Origin: an uncultured Coriobacteriales bacterium
Lineage (GTDB): Bacteria; Actinomycetota; Coriobacteriia; Coriobacteriales; UMGS124
Length of the DNA stretch: 53,457 bases
Reading direction: 5' to 3'
Assembly (NCBI GenBank): GCA_902464015.1
Contig: CABQHM010000018.1
Location: 1 to 53,457 of the forward strand
The notes below the pieces were generated by a model. That model saw only the letters and a list, made by a program, of their open reading frames with translations. It was not told the origin of the DNA and ran no database searches. A program made the position numbers and the translations under genes. Of the stretch, positions 44,111 to 53,457 are shown piece by piece (position 1 is the stretch's first letter; each line of letters opens with the position of its first letter).

Positions 44111-44884
44111 TTATGCGCACCACACGCATACGGTGCGACAGCTCTGGTAGGCCCAGTCGCTCGAGCAGGTCACGAGCGCCACGCAGCGCGTGGCGGCCGC
44201 CGCGAGGTCCCGGGCGTCCGGGGCCGCGGCGGTCGACGCGGCGAGGATGCCGCCCAGCCACTCGCGGAACGCCGCGTCGTCGGCGCCCTGCCAGTCGAAG
44301 CGCTGGATGTCGGGCCACGTCTCGTCGACGCTCACGGCGCACAGGGGCCTCATCTCGGTGTCCTTGGCCGGGGTCTCCCACAGGAGCGCCCCCAGGCCGT
44401 CGAACACGTCCTGCTCGTACGCGCGCTGCAAGGTCGAGAACATCGTGTCGGTCGAGGTCATGTGGTGCCCGTAGGCCACGACGTTGCGGTCGTCGGCGTT
44501 GCTGACGCGCCAATCCATGAACGGCGTGCCGGAGAGCGACCACTCGCCCCACAGGTCGTGGCGCAGGAACCAGCCCTCGTCCTGCTCGGTGGAGGTCGAC
44601 GCGACCGGCAGGTCTATGGGGGTGCCCCCGACCGTCGCCCACGCCCCGACAGCCGGGAACTGCTCCCTGAGCGCCGCCCAGTCGCGCCTGCGGGCCGCCT
44701 CCCCCGCCGAGTCCCTGGGGGAGGCGGCCCGCTGGGACTCCTTGGACAAGTCCCCGTAGCGGGCGCCGACGCAGGCCTCGCGGGCCACGGTGCTGGCGCC
44801 CCAGCCCAGGGCCGCGAGGCCTGCGAGCGCGGCAAATCCCGCCGCGACCCTCCTGCGGGTCGCGGCGGGCGCGGGCCTACTCAT
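44111..44884 (-). CDS. Class B-type sortase
   Basis: 257 residues: an N-terminal hydrophobic anchor (about 13-30) and a sortase domain. Catalytic residues fit: His in VAYGHHM (about 140), Cys in LVTCSSD (240), Arg in SCRTVCVW (250). IDLPVA and WFLRHDLWGEWSLSGTPFMDWR are class B-type landmarks. It should cleave a sorting motif and join the protein to the wall or polymerise it. The obvious substrate is the giant surface protein with MPQTG encoded just upstream. The ATG at 44884 overlaps that gene's stop by 8 bases, so the two are translationally coupled. Confidence 0.87.
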   Translation of the reverse strand: MSRPAPAATRRRVAAGFAALAGLAALGWGASTVAREACVGARYGDLSKESQRAASPRDSAGEAARRRDWAALREQFPAVGAWATVGGTPIDLPVASTSTEQDEGWFLRHDLWGEWSLSGTPFMDWRVSNADDRNVVAYGHHMTSTDTMFSTLQRAYEQDVFDGLGALLWETPAKDTEMRPLCAVSVDETWPDIQRFDWQGADDAAFREWLGGILAASTAAAPDARDLAAAATRCVALVTCSSDWAYQSCRTVCVWCA

Positions 44885-47800
44885 CCGTCTTCTCTGCGCC
44901 CTCGCCTTCGGCGCAGGGCTCCTCGGACTCGACGGCCTCGGCCCCCTCCCCGCGGCAGGGGAAGGGCAGGCGGCCCTTGACGGCGTAGAAGCCTCCCAGC
45001 AGGGCGGCTGCCAGGCCGGCCGCGATGCCGGCGGCCCACGCGAGGCCCTGGCCGGTCTGCGGCATGGAGGTCACGACGGTCGTGCCCGAAGAGGGCGTCG
45101 CGGCTTTGTGGAACGTCACAGTCTGGGCCTCGTCGGAGAGGTCGCGGTGCGAGGCAACGGTGCGGCCGTTGTTGTCGGCGAGCGTCTCGAAGGCGATGAC
45201 CTTGGTCCCGTCGGCCATCGCCGAGGCGTCGAGGGAGAACGTCACGGTTGCGGTGCCCGAGGCGTCGGCGGGCGTGAACGTGGCGTAGGAGACGAGGGGC
45301 TTGCCGTCGTCTCCCGGCACCGCGGTGCCGTCGGTGTAGCGTAGCTCGCCGGTGAGGGCGTACTGCGACCCCGCGACGAGGCCGCGGTACTCGACCGTGT
45401 CGACGAGGGTCACCTTGCCGGGTGCCGCCTCGTGGGAGCCGGTCGACTGGTCGGTGAGCACGGTGCCGATCGAGGCACCCACGCGCACGGTCTGGCCGAC
45501 GTCGGAGTAGTCGCGGTGCTCGGCCACGACCTTGCCGTCGCGCTTCACGGTCTCGAGGAAGACCAGGTCGCGCCCGGCGTACTTGGAAGTGTCGACCTCG
45601 GCCTTGACCGTGAAGGCCGTGTCAGGCTTGCTGGGCACCACGTTGGCCGAGGAGGTCGCCACGGTCTCCTTGGTGGATGCGTCGGCGAGCTCGGTCACGA
45701 TTGTGTAGGTGGCCCCGGCCTCCAGGCCCCAGACCTCCACGCGGTCGGCAAGAGCGGCCTTGGCCTGCGGGGCGACCTCGTGGTCGCCGTCGGAGGCGTC
45801 GGTCGCGGTGGTGCGGACCCTGACCAGCGAGACGGTCTGGTCGGCGTCCTCCATGCTCTCGTGGCTCGCGACCTCCTGGCCGTCGCGGGAGAGCGTCTCG
45901 TAGGCGACGACCCTCTTGCCGCCCAGGTCGGAGGCGTCGAAGGCGAACGTCACGGTCGCGGTGCCGCTTGAGCCCTCGGCCGTGAACTGCGCGGAAGCCT
46001 CGGCCTTCTGGCCGCGGGAGATGAGTGCCTCGCCGGTCGACTTGTCCATGAGGGTGCCCTTGAGCTCGTAGGTCGCCCCGGCCTCGACGCCCTCGTAGGT
46101 GACGGTGTCGACGAGGGTGACCTTCGAGGCGGCGCCCACCTCGTGCAGGCCGTTGTCGGCGCCGGCGAGGACCGTCCTGATGACGGGCTTGCCGAAGGAG
46201 ACGGTCTGGGCGGTGTCGGCGACGTCGCGGTGCCTGCCGACCTCGACCCAGGTGGAGCCGTCCGGGCCGAGGGTGTAGAGGCTCTCGAGCGCGACGGCCC
46301 TTTGGTCGGCCAGTCCCGTGAGACCCGGGAAGGCCACCTGCGTCCGGCCGGACTCGCCCTCGGCCGTGAAGTCGGCCGAGGCCTCGTACTTCTCGCCGGT
46401 CTCGGGGTGGCGCAGGTGCTCGCCGGTCTCGGGGTCGGCGAGCGTGCAGACGAGGCGGTACTGCGCGCCGGCCGCGAGGTTCGACCAGCTCACGGTGTCC
46501 ACGAGGTCGTGGGTGCCCTCGCCCAGGACGGCGTGGGAGCCGTCGGTCTGGGCGAACTCGGTCTCGAGCCTGGGGAAGCGCACGCTCTGGGCCTCGTCGT
46601 CGATGTCCTCGTGGGAGGCGACGGCGGTGCCGCCCAGCTCCAGGTGCTCGAAGGCCACGACGGTGCGGCCCGCCAGAGCCGCCGCGTCGACGGGGAACGT
46701 CACGGCCGCGGTGCCCGAGGGGGCCTCGGCGGCGAACTCGGTCGAGGCGGTGACGGGGTTGCCCTCGGCGTCGGCCAGGGCCTCGCCGGTCTCCCTGTCC
46801 ATGAGGGTGCCGGAGAGGGCGTACGTCTCGCCGGGCATGAGGCCCGACCAGCTCACGGTGTCCACGAGCGAGGCACCCTTGGCGGCCACGGCCATGCGCG
46901 TGCCGCTGGCCGCGTCGGCAAGGGCGGTGCCTATCGCGGGCACCCACGCGGTCTGGCTCCCGTCCTCGAGGTCGGCGTGGGAGGCGAGCACGGTTTCGCC
47001 GATTGAGAGGGTCTCGAAGGCGACGAGGCCCCTGCCGGAGGCGACGGCCTCGTCGAGGGCGAACGTCACGGTCGCGGTGCCCGAGGCCCCGGCGGGCGAG
47101 ATCTCGGCCGAGGCGGTGACGGGGTTGCCCTCGGCGTCGAGCAGGGTCTCGCCGGTGGCCTTGTCCATGAGGGCGCCGGAGAGGGTGTAGGTGCGGCCGG
47201 GCACGAGGCCCTCGTAGGCGACGGTGTCCACGAGGGTCACCTTGCCGCCCTCGACCGCGACGACCTTCTCGCCGCCCTCGCCCGCGAGGGCCGTGGAGAG
47301 GGAGGGCAGGCCGTGGAAGGCCACCGTCTGGCCCTCGTCCTCGAGGTCGCGGTGCGAGGCGACCTCGGTGCCGTCGGGGGCGTAGACGGTCTCGAAGGCG
47401 GTCACGGAGCGGCCCGCCAGCGCCGAGCAGTCGAAGGATGCCGAGGCCTCGAAGGCCCCGGACTCGCCCTCGGCCGTGAAGGCGACGGTGGCGCCGACGG
47501 GGTTGCCCTCGGCGTCGAGCAGGGGCGTGCCATCGTCGAGCACGAGTTCCAGGACGGCGGTGTAGTCGCCCGCGTCGAAGTGGTCGTAGTCGACCCTGTC
47601 GGTCAGGGTCGCCTGCCCCATGGCGTAGGCGTCGTGCCCGCCGTCGGCGTCGAGCAGCTCGGTCGCCAGCGTGGGCGCGGCGCGGTCGGCCACGGTGCCA
47701 AGGTCCACCTTGACCTTGTCGGCGGCCACCGAGAAGCGCAGGGTCACCATGCGCAGCCCGGCGTTGGCGGCGCAGGGCAGCTCCACCATGGTGTAGGTGT

Positions 47801-50800
47801 CGTAGGGCAGCGCCCCGCGCGAGTCGTCGGCGGGGGCGCCCCCCGTCTCGGCACCCGAGAACCAGGTGCCCGCCGAGGCGTCGAGCATGGCGTTGTCCGC
47901 CGTGCCCGCCGAGGCGTCGTAGGCGTCGTCGTTGGCGTTGGTGGAGGAGGAGTGCGGGCGGGCGGAGCTGTCGAAGGCACCGCCCGCGCCGGTCACGACC
48001 ACGTGGGCCTCGCCGGTCGTCTCGCTGGTCACCAGGAAGGGGACGCCCGCGAGGGTCGCCATGTCCCCCTCGCGGACTTTGACGAGCTGCACGTCGCCGC
48101 GCACGACCTGTTCGGGGACGACCGCCGAGGGTGTCTGCTCCTCGTCGGCGCCGGGCGTGGGGTCGGCCTCGGCCGCGTTGGCGGTGGAGGGGCCGAATGC
48201 GGTGGCCAGGGCTTCGAGCGGGCCCTGGGCCTCGTCGCCCTGGGATTCACGGGCGTCCCCGCCGGCGCCGCCCTGGGAGCCGGCGTCGGGGTCGCCGCCC
48301 GCGTCGCCGACGGAGATGAGCTCGCCGGCGCGGGAGACCTCGATCGACCAGACGGTTGTGTTCACCAGGTAGCCCTGGGGCGCGACCGTCTCGCGGACCT
48401 TGTAGGAGCCGTAGGGCAGCGCGTCGGTGGCGGTTGAGCCGCAGCCGGCCGCGTCGGTGGCGATGCGCGCGATCACGTCGCCCTTGGCGTAGGCCTGGCC
48501 GCTCACGATGACGGGCTGGTCGTTGTCGGAGACGACCTCGAAGACGGCGCCCTGGAGGGTCGCCGAGCCCTGGGCCTGGGCGCGGCCGAGCTCGGAGTCG
48601 GTCTTGCTCACGCTGGCCCCGCCGCGCAGCACCTGGTCCCTGAAGGGGGAGCCGCAGGCGACGGTCTGGGCCTCGGAGCGCACTTGGACGACCTGCTCGC
48701 CCGAGTCGGGCGCGTAGCCGGCGGGCGGCGTCTTCTCGTGCACCTTGTAGGTGCCGTAGGGCAGGTCGCGTGCGCCTGTGGAGGCGTCGCCGGCCTCGTC
48801 GGTCACGAGGGTGAGGACGGTCTCGCCGGGGGCGTAGCTCACGCCGCCGACCTGGACTGCAGATGCGGATGCGTTGACGACCTCGAACTCTGCGCCCGCA
48901 AGGGTCGCGCCGCCCTGGGCCGCCCCGTCGGGGGTCTGGGCGTCGGCCTTGTGCAGGGACAAGCCGCCGCGGACGACCTGGTCGGCCATCTCGCCGGCCT
49001 CGAGGGAGCGCCACCAGCCCTTCCCCTCGACCGTTACCTCGAGGAAGCTGTGCGAGCCGTCGGCGTCGCCGACGCGGTATCCGTCGGGGGCCCCGATCTC
49101 GCGCACCGTGTAGGTGCCGTAGGGCAGCGACTTGCCGGGCACCTGGGCCCAGCCCGTGGCGTCGGTCTCGATCGTCGTCACGACGTCGCCCTTTGCGTGC
49201 TCCATGCCGTCGAAGACGACGGGCTGCTCGTTGGCGTTGACGACCTCGAAGACGGCGCCCGCCAGGGTCGCGTCGCCCTGGGCCGAGCTCTCGCCGGTCT
49301 CGGAGTCGGCCTTGCGCAGGCCGAAGCCGCCGCGCACGACGGAGTCCTTGAAGTCCGCGCCGCAGGCGACGGTCTCGCCGTCCTCGACGACGGTGACGGT
49401 CCGCGCGGCGGGGTCGGGGTCGTAGCCTTCGGGGGCCTTGGCCTCGCGCACGGTGTAGGTGCCGACGGGCAGCGCGCGGGCCTGCGTCGCCGCGTCGCCG
49501 GTCTCGTCGGTCACGAGCGTGAGGACGACCTCGCCGGGGGCGTACTCCACGCCGTCCATGACGACGGGCTGCCCGTTGGCGTTCGCGACCTCGAACTCGG
49601 CGCCCGCAAGGGTCGCCGCGCCCTGGGCCGAGCCGTCGGCGGTCTCTGCGTCGGCCTTGTGCAGGGACAGGCCGCCGCGCTTGACCAGGTTCTCGAACTC
49701 GTCGGCGCACGCCACGACGGTGCCGCCGTCGCGCACGAGGACGGTCTGCTCGGAGCCGTCCTCACCGTCGAGGTAGCCCGAGGGGGCCTTGGCCTCGCGC
49801 ACCGTGTAGGTGCCGTAGGGCAGGGCCTCGTCGCCGGTGGCGGCGAATCCGTCGCCGTTGGTGACGAGGGTCGTCACGACGTCGCCGGGCTCGTAGGAGC
49901 GGCCGTCGACGACGACCGCCTCGCCGGAGGCGTTCACGACCTCGAAGACCGTGCCCGCGAGGGTCGCGCCGCCCTGGGCCGAGCCGTCGGCGGTCTCTGC
50001 GTCGACCTTCTGCACGGCGATGCCGCCGCGCTTGACCTGGTTCTCGAACTTCTCGCCGACCTCGACGACCGCGCCGTCCTGCGAGATCTCAAAGACCTGG
50101 CCCATGGCGCGGTAGCCGGTGGGCGCGGAGGTCTCGCGGACGCGGTAGGTGCCGTAGGGCAGGTCGCGCTCGCCGGTCTGGGCGACGCCCAGCCTGTCGG
50201 TGTAGATCTTCTTCACGTCGGAGCCGTACTCGTACTCCACGCCGTCGACGACGACGGGGTTGCGGTTCATCGAGGAGATTGTGAACTCGCAGCCCTCGAG
50301 CGTGGCGTCGCCCTGGGGCGTGTCGGAGCCCGTGTCGGCGTCGACCTTGTAGACGCGCACGCCGCCGCGCACGACCTGCTCGGCGACGGAGACGCCGCCT
50401 TCCTGCTCGCCCGCGCCGTCGGCCTCTGCGGCGTTGGCCGTGGAGGGGGCGAAGAGCGTGGCGAGGGCCTCAAGCGGGCCCTGGGCCCGCTGCTCGCCTT
50501 CTCCGTCGGTGGCCTGGCCGACCGGGGAGAGCCTGCCGGCGCAGACCTCGATGACCCACTCGTCGGGGTTCACGTTGTAGCCCTTCGGGGCCTTGACCTC
50601 GCGCACCGTGTAGGTGCCGACGGGCAGCAGCCCCGGGTCGGTGGCGGCCGAGCCGGTGGAGCCGGTCACGAGGGTCGTCACGACGTCGTCTTCGGCGTAG
50701 GCGACGCCGTTCACGACGACGGGCTGGGCGTTGGCGTTTGAGACCTCGAACTCGGCGCCCTCGAAGGAGGCGCCGCCCTGGGGGCCGGTCGAGCCGGTCT

Positions 50801-53457
50801 CGACGTCGGCCTTCTGCACGCTGACGCCGCCGCGCAGCACGGTGTCGCGGAAGGGCACCTGGAGGGCGACGACCTCGCCGGGGGCGGAGAGTGTCACCTC
50901 CTGGGTGCGGGACGCCTCGTCGGCGGGGAGACCGTACCCATCGGGGGCCTTGGTCTCCACGACCCTGTAGGTGCCGAGGGGGAGCGCGTCGGCCTCCGTG
51001 GACGCGCGGCCCAGGCCGTCGGTGACGAGGGCGAGGACGGCCTGGTCGTCGGCGTCGCGCACCTCGAACTTGGCGCCCGCCAGGGTCGCCGAGCCCTGGG
51101 CCGCCCCGTCTGTGGTCTGGGCGTCGAGCTTCTGGAGGGAGAGTCCCGCGCGGGCGAGGTCGTTCACGAAGTCCGCTTCGCAGGGCGTCACGGCGCCGGC
51201 CGTGCGCACCTGCACGGTCTGGTCGGGGGCCGTCGCCGCCGTGCAGGTTGAGGTGGGCACGCGGGACTCGTGCACGATGTAGGTGCCGAAGGGCAGCGCG
51301 TCGGCGGCCGTGGCCGCGAAGCCCGCCTCGTCGGTGACGAGGGTGAGGATGGCTCGGGCGGTGCCGGCCGCCACGGTCTCGGCCGTCTCGGGCGCGTAGG
51401 TCTCGCCGTCCACGGCGACCGCCTCGGAGGAGCCGTTGAAGATCTGGAGCTCGATTCCCGCGAGGGTCGCGCCCTTGGGCAGGTCGCCTGCCGCGGACTT
51501 CTGGACGGACAGGCCGCCCATCTGCGCGGACTCGGGGACCTGGAAGGTCAGGTCAACGTCGACGGCCTCGGAGCCAGAGCCGTCGCCTGTGATGTTGCGC
51601 AGGAAGACCTCGGGGTTGACGTCGTAGCCGGCCGGGGCCTTGGTCTCCTGGACGGTAATTGTGCCGAGAGGTACGGAGACCAGCCCGTTGAAGACGTAGA
51701 AGTCGTCGCCGGACACCTTGTACCTGTCATCAAGCTGGGCGTAACCATTCTTGTTTGTCTCGATGACCCACGTGCGCGCTGCCTTTGAGGGCAGCTGCGA
51801 GGCGTCCGAGTACTGGCCCGCGTAGTAGCGCACCGTGAACTCGGCGTCCTCGAGCGAGGCGTCGCCGACGGGGACCTTCTCGCCGGTCTTCGAGTCTACC
51901 TTCTGGACGGTTATCGCGACGGGGTCGTTCTGGGGCCGTTCCTTCAGGGTGCCGTTGGCGCCGCCCACGCGGGAGGTCTTGCCTGCGACGACGGTCGCCT
52001 TGTATGTGCCCGTGTCCTTGGCGAAGCCCGGGGACGGCTTGTCTTCCTTGACCCAGTAGGTGCCAGCGGGCAGGGGGTCGCTGACGGCGTGGCCGTCGTC
52101 GCCGGTCTCGAGGCTGCCGGCGGCCTGGGTGCAGGCCTCGTCGGAGTAGACGCCGTAGACGGCGCCCTTGAGGCTGTAGCAGGCGTTGCCGGTAGTCACC
52201 TCGGGCTTGGCGGACACCTTGTAGAGCTCGAGCGCCCCGGTTTTCTGGGGTACGGGCTCGTCGCTCTTCACGGTGGCGACCCCGGCGGCCGTGACGGTCG
52301 CCTCCTTGACCTCGGCGTCGACCGCGAAGCCGGCCGAGGCGGAGATCTCCTTGACCCAGTAGGTGCCGGGGGCCAGGGCCTCCGACATGGCGTGGCCGCG
52401 AAGGCCGTTCTCGGTCGAGCGCTGCTCGGTCGTCATCTTGGTGACGAGCTTGGTGCAGGCCTCGTCGGAGTAGACGCCGTAGACGGCGCCTCCGTAGGAC
52501 ACGCCGGCCGCGTCGGGGGAGGTGGTGTACTTCCACAGTTCGATGTAGCCCTTGGCGCTGCCCCGGACGATGTAGCCGTAGACGTTCTGCGTGTATCCGG
52601 TAAGGCCAAGCGGCTTGGAGTTGTCGAAGGCCGAGCCGATGAAGCTCTGCACGGTGAGGCCGGCCATGAGGCGGTCGTAACCCGAGACGCTGTACTGGCC
52701 CCAGAGGGTCTTGAGGGCGGCGCCGAGCTGGCTGCACGACTCCTCGTAGGACAGGCCGGTGCTCATCGAGATGCGGCAGGTGTTGTCCCAGTTGACGTTG
52801 TAGCCCTCGGTGGCGTCCCTGACGGCCTCGGCGACCCATGCGTCGTTGGGCGCGCTGGTCTCGAAGACCGTGGCGCCGTGCTTGACCATGAGGGAGAAGG
52901 CCGCGGACATGACGAAGTGCTCCGCGGCGTACATCCTCGTGGTGTCGGTGCCCTGGCCGGTGTCCTTGTTGGTCGCGTCGCTCTGCTGCGCGAGGGCGAG
53001 CATCGTCTGGCGGCCCGGGTCGTCGGAGGGCACCTGCGACCAGCCCATCGAGGTGGCCATGCCGCGCGAGCCGACGTACTCCAGGAAGCGCACCGAGGCG
53101 TCCGTCGCCCAGGGGCCGGAGACGTAGCGCGGGGCGCTGAAGCGCGCGGCGCTCAGGGGCGAGACGCACTGGATGTAGTACTGGGTGCCGTCGCCGTTGT
53201 CGAACATGGCGTAGGGGAAGTCCCAGATGGTCCCGTTGGTGAACTCCCAGCCCACGGATATGGTCTTGTAGGTCGGGTTGACGCCCGGGCCGCCGATCTC
53301 GACGTAGCCTGCGCCGTTCGAGGGGTCGACGTACCTCGAGGCCTCGGGAATCTGGGCGAGCTGCTCGGTGACGGCCGTGGCGTCGAGCAGGACAATCTCG
53401 ACGCCGTCGGCGCCCACGAGGCAGACGGAGTCCACCGAGGAGAGGTCGACGCCGACG
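44877..53457 (-). CDS. Giant VaFE/SpaA-repeat surface protein, N-terminus missing
   Basis: More than 2,850 residues are visible and the frame is open at the right edge, so the start and signal peptide lie outside. Order: a thioester-like head (GYVEIGGPGVNP..., YYIQCVSP), about 13 SpaA/Cna_B-type repeats (52550-47700; motifs such as GTYTVREAKAPEGY), then 7 VaFE repeats (47690-45110; LVDTVSYEGL-type starts, VAFE/VAYE motifs and AS-H-D-ED-QTV ends). The end has an MPQTG sorting signal (45051-45065), a hydrophobic helix, and an unusually long acidic tail (about 35 residues). SpaA and VaFE domains usually carry self-formed isopeptide or ester cross-links that stiffen the stalk. It is probably an adhesin or pilus-like shaft. 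Confidence 0.9.
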   Translation of the reverse strand, partial: VGVDLSSVDSVCLVGADGVEIVLLDATAVTEQLAQIPEASRYVDPSNGAGYVEIGGPGVNPTYKTISVGWEFTNGTIWDFPYAMFDNGDGTQYYIQCVSPLSAARFSAPRYVSGPWATDASVRFLEYVGSRGMATSMGWSQVPSDDPGRQTMLALAQQSDATNKDTGQGTDTTRMYAAEHFVMSAAFSLMVKHGATVFETSAPNDAWVAEAVRDATEGYNVNWDNTCRISMSTGLSYEESCSQLGAALKTLWGQYSVSGYDRLMAGLTVQSFIGSAFDNSKPLGLTGYTQNVYGYIVRGSAKGYIELWKYTTSPDAAGVSYGGAVYGVYSDEACTKLVTKMTTEQRSTENGLRGHAMSEALAPGTYWVKEISASAGFAVDAEVKEATVTAAGVATVKSDEPVPQKTGALELYKVSAKPEVTTGNACYSLKGAVYGVYSDEACTQAAGSLETGDDGHAVSDPLPAGTYWVKEDKPSPGFAKDTGTYKATVVAGKTSRVGGANGTLKERPQNDPVAITVQKVDSKTGEKVPVGDASLEDAEFTVRYYAGQYSDASQLPSKAARTWVIETNKNGYAQLDDRYKVSGDDFYVFNGLVSVPLGTITVQETKAPAGYDVNPEVFLRNITGDGSGSEAVDVDLTFQVPESAQMGGLSVQKSAAGDLPKGATLAGIELQIFNGSSEAVAVDGETYAPETAETVAAGTARAILTLVTDEAGFAATAADALPFGTYIVHESRVPTSTCTAATAPDQTVQVRTAGAVTPCEADFVNDLARAGLSLQKLDAQTTDGAAQGSATLAGAKFEVRDADDQAVLALVTDGLGRASTEADALPLGTYRVVETKAPDGYGLPADEASRTQEVTLSAPGEVVALQVPFRDTVLRGGVSVQKADVETGSTGPQGGASFEGAEFEVSNANAQPVVVNGVAYAEDDVVTTLVTGSTGSAATDPGLLPVGTYTVREVKAPKGYNVNPDEWVIEVCAGRLSPVGQATDGEGEQRAQGPLEALATLFAPSTANAAEADGAGEQEGGVSVAEQVVRGGVRVYKVDADTGSDTPQGDATLEGCEFTISSMNRNPVVVDGVEYEYGSDVKKIYTDRLGVAQTGERDLPYGTYRVRETSAPTGYRAMGQVFEISQDGAVVEVGEKFENQVKRGGIAVQKVDAETADGSAQGGATLAGTVFEVVNASGEAVVVDGRSYEPGDVVTTLVTNGDGFAATGDEALPYGTYTVREAKAPSGYLDGEDGSEQTVLVRDGGTVVACADEFENLVKRGGLSLHKADAETADGSAQGAATLAGAEFEVANANGQPVVMDGVEYAPGEVVLTLVTDETGDAATQARALPVGTYTVREAKAPEGYDPDPAARTVTVVEDGETVACGADFKDSVVRGGFGLRKADSETGESSAQGDATLAGAVFEVVNANEQPVVFDGMEHAKGDVVTTIETDATGWAQVPGKSLPYGTYTVREIGAPDGYRVGDADGSHSFLEVTVEGKGWWRSLEAGEMADQVVRGGLSLHKADAQTPDGAAQGGATLAGAEFEVVNASASAVQVGGVSYAPGETVLTLVTDEAGDASTGARDLPYGTYKVHEKTPPAGYAPDSGEQVVQVRSEAQTVACGSPFRDQVLRGGASVSKTDSELGRAQAQGSATLQGAVFEVVSDNDQPVIVSGQAYAKGDVIARIATDAAGCGSTATDALPYGSYKVRETVAPQGYLVNTTVWSIEVSRAGELISVGDAGGDPDAGSQGGAGGDARESQGDEAQGPLEALATAFGPSTANAAEADPTPGADEEQTPSAVVPEQVVRGDVQLVKVREGDMATLAGVPFLVTSETTGEAHVVVTGAGGAFDSSARPHSSSTNANDDAYDASAGTADNAMLDASAGTWFSGAETGGAPADDSRGALPYDTYTMVELPCAANAGLRMVTLRFSVAADKVKVDLGTVADRAAPTLATELLDADGGHDAYAMGQATLTDRVDYDHFDAGDYTAVLELVLDDGTPLLDAEGNPVGATVAFTAEGESGAFEASASFDCSALAGRSVTAFETVYAPDGTEVASHRDLEDEGQTVAFHGLPSLSTALAGEGGEKVVAVEGGKVTLVDTVAYEGLVPGRTYTLSGALMDKATGETLLDAEGNPVTASAEISPAGASGTATVTFALDEAVASGRGLVAFETLSIGETVLASHADLEDGSQTAWVPAIGTALADAASGTRMAVAAKGASLVDTVSWSGLMPGETYALSGTLMDRETGEALADAEGNPVTASTEFAAEAPSGTAAVTFPVDAAALAGRTVVAFEHLELGGTAVASHEDIDDEAQSVRFPRLETEFAQTDGSHAVLGEGTHDLVDTVSWSNLAAGAQYRLVCTLADPETGEHLRHPETGEKYEASADFTAEGESGRTQVAFPGLTGLADQRAVALESLYTLGPDGSTWVEVGRHRDVADTAQTVSFGKPVIRTVLAGADNGLHEVGAASKVTLVDTVTYEGVEAGATYELKGTLMDKSTGEALISRGQKAEASAQFTAEGSSGTATVTFAFDASDLGGKRVVAYETLSRDGQEVASHESMEDADQTVSLVRVRTTATDASDGDHEVAPQAKAALADRVEVWGLEAGATYTIVTELADASTKETVATSSANVVPSKPDTAFTVKAEVDTSKYAGRDLVFLETVKRDGKVVAEHRDYSDVGQTVRVGASIGTVLTDQSTGSHEAAPGKVTLVDTVEYRGLVAGSQYALTGELRYTDGTAVPGDDGKPLVSYATFTPADASGTATVTFSLDASAMADGTKVIAFETLADNNGRTVASHRDLSDEAQTVTFHKAATPSSGTTVVTSMPQTGQGLAWAAGIAAGLAAALLGGFYAVKGRLPFPCRGEGAEAVESEEPCAEGEGAEKTDE

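Noticed and set aside
48684..50741. Long plus-strand frame inside the giant surface protein gene
   Set aside because: Repetitive antisense shadow of the SpaA repeats, without motifs of its own.
45110..52550. CRISPR-like regular repeats
   Set aside because: The periodicity is that of protein domains (about 330-360 bases) in one open frame, with no short identical repeats and unique spacers.

Overview
The window is GC-rich bacterial DNA with the look of an anaerobic actinobacterium of class Coriobacteriia, most likely family Eggerthellaceae (Eggerthella, Gordonibacter, Slackia and relatives). This rests on the many Tat-exported FAD reductases of the fumarate/urocanate-reductase superfamily, the LuxR-type regulators with a large N-terminal membrane domain, and a VaFE/SpaA-repeat surface protein with its own sortase. 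Genus cannot be fixed from sequence alone.

Region 1 (1-31.6 kb) is a dense reductase island. Nine flavoprotein reductases are present, and every complete membrane LuxR regulator (six) sits next to one reductase gene or operon: 4612-6063 with 2334-4364/665-2260; 6488-7918 with 8033-9670; 15339-16781 with 13536-15098/11768-13507; 18926-20512 with 17022-18761; 20564-22009 with 22247-23902; 30025-31572 with 28156-29754. A seventh regulator is cut by the left edge and has lost part of its DNA-binding domain. The ninth reductase (24919-26748) has a two-cluster iron-sulfur partner and a divergent LysR regulator over a perfect 11-4-11 bp palindrome. No haem or quinone partner is encoded here, so electrons must come from elsewhere in the genome. 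Between these genes lie an NYN-domain nuclease gene, ISL3 and IS30 transposase remnants, and two copies of a ~140 bp repeat, each beside a terminator.

Region 2 (31.7-35.4 kb) is a three-gene operon of exported proteins (rhodanese-like, FMN-binding, DUF169-like) under an upstream LysR gene. The same GCAACC-N3-GGTTGC inverted repeat occurs before the operon and before the regulator gene.

Region 3 (35.4-44.0 kb) looks like part of a mobilizable element: mobC, a relaxase and an unknown third gene on the plus strand, facing a minus-strand operon. That operon encodes a membrane protein with a degenerate ComEC-like metallo-beta-lactamase fold and two large paralogous unknown proteins, one of them frameshifted.

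Region 4 (44.1-53.5 kb) holds a class B-type sortase gene overlapping the end of a giant surface protein gene (over 2,850 residues, N-terminus outside the window) with a thioester-like head, about 13 SpaA-type and 7 VaFE repeats and an MPQTG sorting signal. No rRNA, tRNA or CRISPR array was recognised.
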